Position numbers and translations under genes: made by a program
Notes under the pieces: generated by a model
Seen by the model: the letters and a program-made list of their open reading frames with translations, nothing else
The model's database searches: none
Told to the model about the DNA's origin: nothing
Assembly: GCF_900107535.1 (NCBI RefSeq)
Contig: NZ_FNRA01000002.1
Coordinates: 310,001-374,000, forward strand
Reading direction: 5' to 3'
Length of the DNA stretch: 64,000 nt
Source of the DNA: Pedobacter hartonius
GTDB lineage: Bacteria; Bacteroidota; Bacteroidia; Sphingobacteriales; Sphingobacteriaceae
In this document: one piece after another, positions 60,101-64,000 of the stretch
How the letters are laid out: the number at the start of each line of letters is the position of its first letter
Numbering within the stretch: the stretch's first letter is position 1

Positions 60101-60101
60101 A
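54102..60101 (+). CDS. Giant PKD-domain protein with gliding-motility-type (T9SS type B) C-terminal domain
   Basis: 1999 residues, predicted to be secreted through the type IX system and placed on the surface or released. Signal peptide ends DSNA before Gln23. The long middle part is a string of Ig/PKD-like beta domains rich in Thr, Asn and Ser. The final third has five clear PKD cores (WDFGNG, YDFGDGT, YDFGDGS, and WDFGDGT twice) spaced about 80-90 residues apart. The last ~85 residues (FVPNSFMPG, MTVFNKWGQTLWET, GGWDGTFN, PQGVYFWKIDVEF) are the CHU_C/type B sorting domain. Its stop overlaps the start of the PorP/SprF gene, as is usual for such pairs. Adhesin or matrix role is inferred. Confidence 0.9.
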   Translation: MRKFLNALLTLLFVLLFFDSNAQVTIGAVDAGPYGYGSNVTVPISFAGNQSDLPIGTTFQLFLSDAAGNFAGNGTSLGTFSGFYTPAVNGVIPTGLAAGTGYRLRVRISNPANNPVAATLDAGTISILAQSSPAVTLSPNSPSNALGGDNIGFCANESGANKTIVLRDNLPATTIIEVQVKNLISNTTTVYTEQLVSGSNGYNITNLAIGYYSVTAIATTIVNGVPIKSIKTYTLHNTNLGLGISDSSVSVGCINGPGGSASVSYEINSITGNYPGTIYRISWGDGSTVELTYAQISANSNSVFHTYTETSCGRGGSPDGSNNNSFQATITAASSVCGTTKPITVYAQVLLNPTAEINGSAIGCTNVAMTFTNDSRGGTRSDCSNQMDYEWFIDNDPNSVLSVSTKAPLTWTFTTPGPHTVRLVASNGSNACIPSEDIFNVCVQIPPVPAFTLSETTTCLSSSVTANSNSSVLNNTCSTTPVYTWTVNPAAGVTFTQGSPNPEFRFPVTGTYTIGLAIQTGFCSETAAPQTVIVNSPPQITMSPEARLCTKGGTFTFGATGGVTQTTVSGTTAAIADTYTWVVSGPAPVTFINQTGPNSKEPQIMFSEYGAYTVTLTHKNNCGTLTSSQNISFSQSPEPLITVAPNVCYNSPITLQGAITNGTYVSFAWTSNIAGTFTNPSGTFADPSALNTTFTTTDLTKTSAIITLTVNTGIPGNCMVVADAKTITISPNNTGINTIQSICTGSSLSYTPVSSVPGSTFRWTATNADGNAQAGSYLTSGTGNITATSIINTSPTANAEIIYTIIPESINGNISCDGVPYTLTVRVTPLPVLTVTVAQSPICSGNQAGITMTSNLDPSTLYTWVSSISGGTVNGAVPQPTPLATTVINNRLENPGNTTATVTYTITPYSNGCPGTPVTVSVQVDPALTIPEAGIDENICNSTTFTLKGNQIPTGKGIGTWTLTSGQTGVTFADEHLNTTIVQGLVAGQTYEFTWTVTGGSCDALSDEMTLFINVPTVAGTTATTGPVTVCEGVNSGTVNLTGNTGSVLRWENSTDGGASWSAISNTTTVLTYTNITINTQYRAFVQNGQCAPEFSTATAITVTPATSIANAGTDQTLCNELSAQLNAVANLKAGESGLWTVSPSAPNLRITDPTNPSTRVTNIIPGQTYIFTWTISGPAPCGPTRDDVVITNLLPLTNTINSTSTEVCYNQVITITGNTPTGGNGTYVFKWEVSTDEANWNTLAGQTGRDLSYQLQATTFFRRTVTSSACLLLSNTVRIIAQPPIGNNTIATGQTICTGTLPGVLTGTPPTGSDGNFNYQWQSSADGTNWTDIVSAVFPSYAPPILTATTSYRRLVSTITCNGALRSTSNVVTIIVKPNAKAEFTYTVDKACTPFTIDANNVRAVAYPDRNATYSWYANNVLIGTGVTFPGYTISTENTTVTIKLVTSPSTGCQPDEMSHDFSTNQAVAASYTQSTTSGCGPLTVNFVNTSTSLTGATFRWDFGNGITSSQTMPAPVTFQPDPTGQDITYTVTLTATTVCGISTTTSTVFVKALPISVFSPSRTVGCSPMAVTFTNGSPGETNTYYYDFGDGTLLTKNDKLPVTHTFVTDVVRDFTVTMIAQNECGSDQSSYTIRVSPNTVFPELVVNANEQEGCAPLTVNFYNNSRGANTFKYDFGDGSTVITRSAPEVVRHTFTAAGTYTITLTASNGCSEVTTTESVTVLPQPVTAFSADITLGCPGLPVQFRNTSRDGVAYQWDFGDGTNSNEFEPKHIFTGAQEYYTISLTATNSLGCTATTTLNQYIHIVPPPVAQFNVLPSTLISIPNYTFRFEDESTNRPTIWAWDFGDGTTSVLQSPSHTYPDTGKYVVTLRVSNQQGCFTSTFKTVTIVGVPGYLFVPNSFMPGSPTPELREFIAKGSGIKSWRMTVFNKWGQTLWETTQLNEGRPVGGWDGTFNSVMQPQGVYFWKIDVEFINGSAWKGMTYDSSAPKKTGVIHLIR

Positions 60102-61141
60102 TGGCACGTATGAAAGTGGTTTCAAAATATATAGTATTGGTATTTTTAGCTGGCTGGTCGGTTGCGGCATCAGGCCAGGACCATATCTATTCGCAATTTT
60201 ACAATGCGCCGCTATATCTTAATCCTGCACTTACAGGTCAATTTGAAGGAGACATAAGGTTGAATATGATCTACCGGAACCAGTGGACGGGACTGAGCGG
60301 CACGCTCTCCTACATTAGCGCCTCGGCCGATCTCAACATCCCGAATTTTGGCGGCGGACTGGGTTTACAATTTAACCGCAGTACCGAAGGAACCGCTTTC
60401 CTGGTAAAAAATAATGTGGCAGCCACCTATTCATACAGCGTAGGCAGTGATGATTTTGTGCTCTCCTTTGGTATACAGGCAGGGTTTACCAACAGGCGGA
60501 TCAACTGGGATAAACTGGTGTTTTCAGATCAGATAGATAACCGCCTGGGATATATTCCCGGAAGCGTGAGCTCTGCGCAACTGCCAGATATGGCACAACG
60601 GTTCTTCTTCGACCCGGGGGCGGGCATAAACCTTGTATACGGTAATTTTATGGCCGGAGTAGCGGCATACCATATCAATCAACCTGATGAGTCGTTTAGC
60701 GGTGCACAGGCGAAACTGCCAGGGAGGCTTGCCCTGAATGCAAGTTACCGCCTTGCCCTCACACAAAACTATACCTACGGCGCTGATGATGGTTCTTACC
60801 TGATCCCTTCAGTGGTGTATTATAAACAAGGAAACGTCTCTTCCATGAGCGCCGGTGCGCAGTATAAATATAAGGGCGTAAATACAGGGCTCTGGTATCG
60901 CACGTCGGGAGAAGGCGGCCCTGACGCTATAGTCATTTCGCTGATCTTTGATATCTTCTCGGGCGCCCGCAGGAACGGAGAAAAACTCAGGCTGGGCATC
61001 AGCCATGATGCTACAACCTCTAAGATCAATTATACCAATACCAATGGCACCACCGAAGGCAGTATAGGTTATCAGAAATATTTCCCTAACAGTTCCAGCT
61101 ACAATAAATTCAACGGTTTACGCTGTTACGATTTTTATTAG
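60101..61141 (+). CDS. PorP/SprF family type IX secretion outer-membrane protein
   Basis: 346-residue beta-barrel partner of T9SS type B substrates. The ATG at 60101 overlaps the stop of the large PKD gene as TAATG; an ATG at 60110 is also possible. Signal peptide ends VAASG before Gln, and the family hallmark follows immediately: DHIYSQFYNAPLYLNPALTG, with LNMIYRNQWTGL and repeated barrel strands. SprF helps SprB-like proteins reach the surface in Flavobacterium; this one is likely dedicated to the PKD protein encoded just upstream. Confidence 0.93.
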   Translation: MARMKVVSKYIVLVFLAGWSVAASGQDHIYSQFYNAPLYLNPALTGQFEGDIRLNMIYRNQWTGLSGTLSYISASADLNIPNFGGGLGLQFNRSTEGTAFLVKNNVAATYSYSVGSDDFVLSFGIQAGFTNRRINWDKLVFSDQIDNRLGYIPGSVSSAQLPDMAQRFFFDPGAGINLVYGNFMAGVAAYHINQPDESFSGAQAKLPGRLALNASYRLALTQNYTYGADDGSYLIPSVVYYKQGNVSSMSAGAQYKYKGVNTGLWYRTSGEGGPDAIVISLIFDIFSGARRNGEKLRLGISHDATTSKINYTNTNGTTEGSIGYQKYFPNSSSYNKFNGLRCYDFY

Positions 61142-61202
61142 TCGTCCGGAAGCCAAACGCTTTCGTTACATTTATTTTTTTACTATTTCACGGTAATCTA
61201 TT

Positions 61203-61210
61203 TAGCTTTG
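61203..61210 (+). promoter_or_regulatory. Possible -7 element just before sdaA
   Basis: TAGCTTTG matches TAnnTTTG and ends 4 bases before the ATG, so the mRNA could be leaderless; no good -33 TTG is seen. Confidence 0.3.
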
Positions 61211-61214
61211 ACAC

Positions 61215-62642
61215 ATGTTTAGAGAACAAATCTCAGTATTTGATATTTTCAAGATCGGCATAGGCCCGTCCAGTTCGCATACGCTGGGCCCATGGAGAGC
61301 AGCCCAGCAGTTTACGGCTTCGCTTCTGGCAAAAAATATACTGGATGATGTGGTGCAGATAAAGATACTGCTGTATGGTTCTCTTGCTAAAACAGGGCTT
61401 GGCCATGGTACGGACATCGCCATCTTACTGGGCATGATGGCCGCAGATCCGGTTACCTTTGATGTAGATGCGATTGATCCGACTATAACAGCAATCAAAG
61501 AGGAGCAGCACCTGCTGCTCGCTGGAAGCCATCCTATTGCGTTCAACTACACTGATGACCTTGTATTTCTCTACCTGGAAAGCCTGCCTTTCCATCCCAA
61601 TGCCCTTACCTTCCAGGCCTTTCTGAATAGCGGAAAGGCATTTTCTGAAACTTACTATTCTGTTGGCGGAGGCTTTGTAGTGAAAGAGGGTGAATCAGGC
61701 AATGATAAAGAGATGGTAGAACTTCCCTTTCCGGTAGACAAAGCGGGTGACCTGCTCCATTGGTGCCTCACCACAGGGCTGAAGGTTTCTGAAGTAGTAA
61801 TGGAAAATGAGCTGGCATGGCGTAAAGAAGCAGACACCATAAAGGGTATCATGCAGCATTTTAAAATCATGAAGGAATGCACTTTCCGCGGCTGTCATTC
61901 TGGAGGTTTTTTGCCCGGAGGACTGAATGTTGGCCGCAGGGCTGCTGCGTTGAACAAAAGGCTGATCGCCGGCAGGCCATATAGTGATTATGAAAGCTGG
62001 ATCGGCGCCATCAGGGCCGGAGGAAACAGCTTTAACTATACGTTAGACTGGGTAAGCTGTTTTGCCCTGGCCGTCAACGAAGAAAATGCCTCCTTCGGGC
62101 GGGTAGTTACGGCGCCTACCAACGGGGCAGCGGGAGTCATCCCGGCAGTACTGCAATATGCAATCGCTTTTTGTGACTGTTTTACTGAAGAGAAGATCGT
62201 ACAGTTCATCGCCTGTGCTTCTGAAATTGGCAGTATCTTCAAAAAAGGGGCTACGATCTCCGCAGCCATGGGCGGATGCCAGGCCGAGATCGGCGTATCT
62301 TCTGCAATGGCCGCAGCGGCATTAACGGAATGCCTGGGCGGCTCACAGCGCCAGGTCATGATGGCGGCTGAGATAGCCATGGAACATCATCTGGGCTTAA
62401 CCTGCGACCCTATCGGCGGACTGGTGCAAATTCCCTGCATTGAAAGGAATACCATGGGTGCCATTAAAGCGATTACCGCCAGTCAGCTGGCCCTGCAAAG
62501 CAACCCCGATAAAGCAAAAGTAAGTCTTGGCGCGGTGGTCAATACGATGTGGGAAACAGCGCTGGACATGAATTTAAAATATAAAGAAACCTCAGATGGC
62601 GGACTGGCAACTAATATTCCAATCAGCTTACCTGAATGTTAA
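61215..62642 (+). CDS. sdaA: L-serine ammonia-lyase, iron-sulfur type
   Basis: Deaminates L-serine to pyruvate and ammonia using a [4Fe-4S] cluster. 475 residues, single-chain form with the beta-like domain first ([21 protein letters not shown], the catalytic-site signature) and the alpha-like domain after it. Cluster and active-site elements include [35 protein letters not shown] and [17 protein letters not shown]. It stands alone after the PorP/SprF gene and converges with the SGNH lipoprotein. Together with the SerB-ACT protein it shows serine turnover in this organism. Confidence 0.95.
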   Translation: MFREQISVFDIFKIGIGPSSSHTLGPWRAAQQFTASLLAKNILDDVVQIKILLYGSLAKTGLGHGTDIAILLGMMAADPVTFDVDAIDPTITAIKEEQHLLLAGSHPIAFNYTDDLVFLYLESLPFHPNALTFQAFLNSGKAFSETYYSVGGGFVVKEGESGNDKEMVELPFPVDKAGDLLHWCLTTGLKVSEVVMENELAWRKEADTIKGIMQHFKIMKECTFRGCHSGGFLPGGLNVGRRAAALNKRLIAGRPYSDYESWIGAIRAGGNSFNYTLDWVSCFALAVNEENASFGRVVTAPTNGAAGVIPAVLQYAIAFCDCFTEEKIVQFIACASEIGSIFKKGATISAAMGGCQAEIGVSSAMAAAALTECLGGSQRQVMMAAEIAMEHHLGLTCDPIGGLVQIPCIERNTMGAIKAITASQLALQSNPDKAKVSLGAVVNTMWETALDMNLKYKETSDGGLATNIPISLPEC

Positions 62643-62653
62643 TCTTTTTCAGG

Positions 62654-63370
62654 CTATTGATACGCCTTAAGAATTGAAGGTGCCAGCAGCGTTACCCAAT
62701 TCTTATACATATTGCCGGAGGGATGCAGTCCGTCTGAAGCTACTAAGGAACCATCAGTTGCTGCATTTTTTGAGCCGGGAGTGATATCCGTATAACTGAT
62801 CCCCGCTGCCAGTGTTTCTTCCTTATTGACTGCATTGAAGGCATCGATCTCTTTCGCGATGCTCTCTGTACCTCTGCCGCTTTGTTTACCAAAAGGCGTG
62901 GCACCCCAATCCGGTATGGATACGACAAACACATGCTTTTTATTTCCTCCTGCAAAAGCAACTGCCGTTTGCAGCAACTCCTTAAATTCTGCCCGGTAAA
63001 CAGCAACGGAATTACCCCTGTACTGGTTATTTACCCCGATCAGCAAGGTAACGATATCATATTTAGCCGGTAGTGCTTCGGCAGCTATTCCTGCCTGCAA
63101 CTCGTTCGTTGTCCATCCTGTTTTTGCGATGATCTTTGGCGCTGCAACCTTCAATCCCTGCCCGCTCAGGCGCGCCGAAAGCTGCTGAGGGAAACAGGAG
63201 GACTGCGCCACCGCTTCACCTATAGTATAGGAATCGCCCAATGCCAGGTAGCTGAGCTGTCCCGCAGGAAATTCTGTTTTTGTGGTATCTGTTTTACTCA
63301 TCCCTTTTGTTGAACTCTTTTCGCATCCGGTAATGGCTATCAGCAGGATTAGTGCAGCTGTTAATTTCAT
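62654..63370 (-). CDS. SGNH/GDSL hydrolase lipoprotein
   Basis: 238-residue lipoprotein (MKLTAALILLIAITGC, Cys16) of the SGNH family. Block I LALGDSYTIGE has the catalytic Ser, block III reads LIGVNNQYRG (Asn kept, Asp replaced by Asn as in several members) and block V SDGLHPSG has the Asp/His pair. Fatty-acyl or acetyl esterase activity is likely, substrate unknown. It abuts a frameshifted remnant upstream at 63420-63612. Unrelated in sequence detail to the other SGNH protein at 22678. Confidence 0.85.
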   Translation of the reverse strand: MKLTAALILLIAITGCEKSSTKGMSKTDTTKTEFPAGQLSYLALGDSYTIGEAVAQSSCFPQQLSARLSGQGLKVAAPKIIAKTGWTTNELQAGIAAEALPAKYDIVTLLIGVNNQYRGNSVAVYRAEFKELLQTAVAFAGGNKKHVFVVSIPDWGATPFGKQSGRGTESIAKEIDAFNAVNKEETLAAGISYTDITPGSKNAATDGSLVASDGLHPSGNMYKNWVTLLAPSILKAYQ

Positions 63371-63419
63371 ACAGAAATTTACGAAAGAAGTATATGCTCA
63401 GATGCCTAAGATAATTATT

Positions 63420-63612
63420 TTGAGACGTGCGGCCAACATTCTGCACCACGCAGTAACGCATGTCGGTGATCTTCAGGTCTGCCGGACTTGAAGCACGCCT
63501 CACATTGGAAGTAGTATGGGTGATCGTATCTTCAAAAGACAGCCCCATTAAGCCGCCCAGGGCAATTCCGCTAAGGATATTCTTTTCAGGAAGTCGCGCC
63601 GGTTATCTTTTG
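63420..63612 (-). pseudogene. Frameshifted N-terminal remnant of an exported protein (possibly enolase superfamily)
   Basis: One frame reads KDNRRDFLKR, a Tat-like start; the next frame continues NILSGIALGGLMGLSFEDTI and then NVRRASSPADLKITDMRYCVV. Adding one A in the A-run near 63582-63586 restores a continuous RRDFLKKNILSGIALGG signal, so a one-base deletion is the likely cause. The frame then ends in unrelated sequence near 63400. LKITDMRYCVV resembles the opening strand of mandelate-racemase/enolase-family enzymes, which is only suggestive. Confidence 0.6.
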
Positions 63613-63670
63613 TTGTGGCATTTATTGCTGAATAGCCCTGAACCCGTCATGATTTCCGTCAATGGAAAAA

Positions 63671-64000
63671 TTATAAGAGTTTCAGCGCTTTTTGCGCCGG
63701 TTTACTTTTTATACATACAACTGCCTTGTCCTTGTCATAGGAAAAATCAGCCTTATTGAACTCACAAATACTCTTCAGCATGGATTCTAATGGTTCATCG
63801 CTGCTGAGTGTGGCAGTAAATCTTTTCGCCTGAACAAGCTGATCCGAGAACAGGATCTTCACATTGAACTTTTTACCGATGACCATTGCGGCTTCGGCCA
63901 CGGTGACATCATCGAACACCAGGTTATTCCCCTTCCAAGCATCATAATGAGCTGCATCTACTGTTCTCATACTGGAAACTGCCTTTAGCTTGTCATACCT
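63671..64000 (-). CDS. FecR family anti-sigma factor, 5' part beyond window
   Basis: Partial gene, open at the right edge. The 110 visible C-terminal residues contain YDAWKGNNLVFDDVTVAEAAMV and FNVKILFSD, typical of the DUF4974 C-terminal domain of FecR proteins, which in Bacteroidota transmit a TonB-receptor signal to an ECF sigma factor. An in-frame ATG exists at 63970, but the codons before it (YDKLKAVSS) continue the domain, so it is not the true start. A SusC/SusD-type locus probably lies beyond the stop or start in the genome; the stop at 63671 is followed by the remnant described above. Confidence 0.88.
   Translation of the reverse strand, partial: RYDKLKAVSSMRTVDAAHYDAWKGNNLVFDDVTVAEAAMVIGKKFNVKILFSDQLVQAKRFTATLSSDEPLESMLKSICEFNKADFSYDKDKAVVCIKSKPAQKALKLL

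Overview
The window looks like a chromosomal segment of a Bacteroidota species of the Pedobacter/Sphingobacteriaceae type. Evidence: an alternative complex III (act) operon next to cytochrome oxidase, a type IX secretion substrate paired with a PorP/SprF protein, promoters of the Bacteroidota form TTG-N(~20)-TAnnTTTG, almost no Shine-Dalgarno sequences, and signal peptides that nearly all end just before Gln. No rRNA gene, complete tRNA gene, CRISPR array, insertion sequence or prophage is visible.

Layout. (1) 1-9.3 kb, minus strand: respiratory operon actA-B-C-D-E-F followed by coxB (cut by the left edge), with a promoter at 9.3 kb. (2) 9.4-19.3 kb: a deoxyhypusine-synthase-like enzyme, a BamA-like barrel, a methyltransferase, a transglutaminase-fold protein, an esterase, prfB with its programmed +1 frameshift, an exported M20 peptidase, pgi and a DUF4251 protein. 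(3) 19.3-24.7 kb, minus strand: glutaminyl cyclase, yraN, dnaG, an SGNH hydrolase and a phosphodiesterase. (4) 24.7-26.2 kb: a decayed patch with a broken AAA/DUF4143 ATPase and a broken glycerophosphodiester phosphodiesterase. (5) 26.2-33.7 kb: a hypothetical exported protein, a second M20 enzyme, a SPOR protein, secA and purD. (6) 33.7-35.2 kb: a second gene-poor patch with a long inverted repeat, a low-complexity lipoprotein and a GNAT remnant. (7) 35.2-42.9 kb: amino-acid genes (arginase-fold protein, epimerase, SerB-ACT fusion, tryptophan 2,3-dioxygenase, ilvE) and a DPP-IV-like peptidase. (8) 42.9-46.6 kb: tandem AsmA-like paralogues. (9) 46.7-54 kb: miaB, a receiver-less sigma-54 activator, lptE, an acidic TPR-like protein, secG, groES and groL. 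(10) 54.1-61.1 kb: a 1999-residue PKD protein with a T9SS C-terminal domain plus its PorP/SprF partner. (11) 61.2-64 kb: sdaA, an SGNH lipoprotein, a frameshifted remnant and a FecR-type anti-sigma factor cut by the right edge.

Common themes are respiration (act-cox), envelope biogenesis and export (secA, secG, lptE, BamA-like, AsmA-like, T9SS pair, SPOR) and protein folding. The glutaminyl cyclase fits the 13 predicted signal-peptidase-I substrates here that would all expose an N-terminal Gln. I found no multi-gene system that is clearly new. The best leads are start codons buried in long inverted repeats, a tRNA 3'-end-like sequence between groES and groL, a sigma-54-like promoter before groES, an arginase-fold protein lacking half its metal ligands, and a SerB-(decayed SerA)-ACT fusion.
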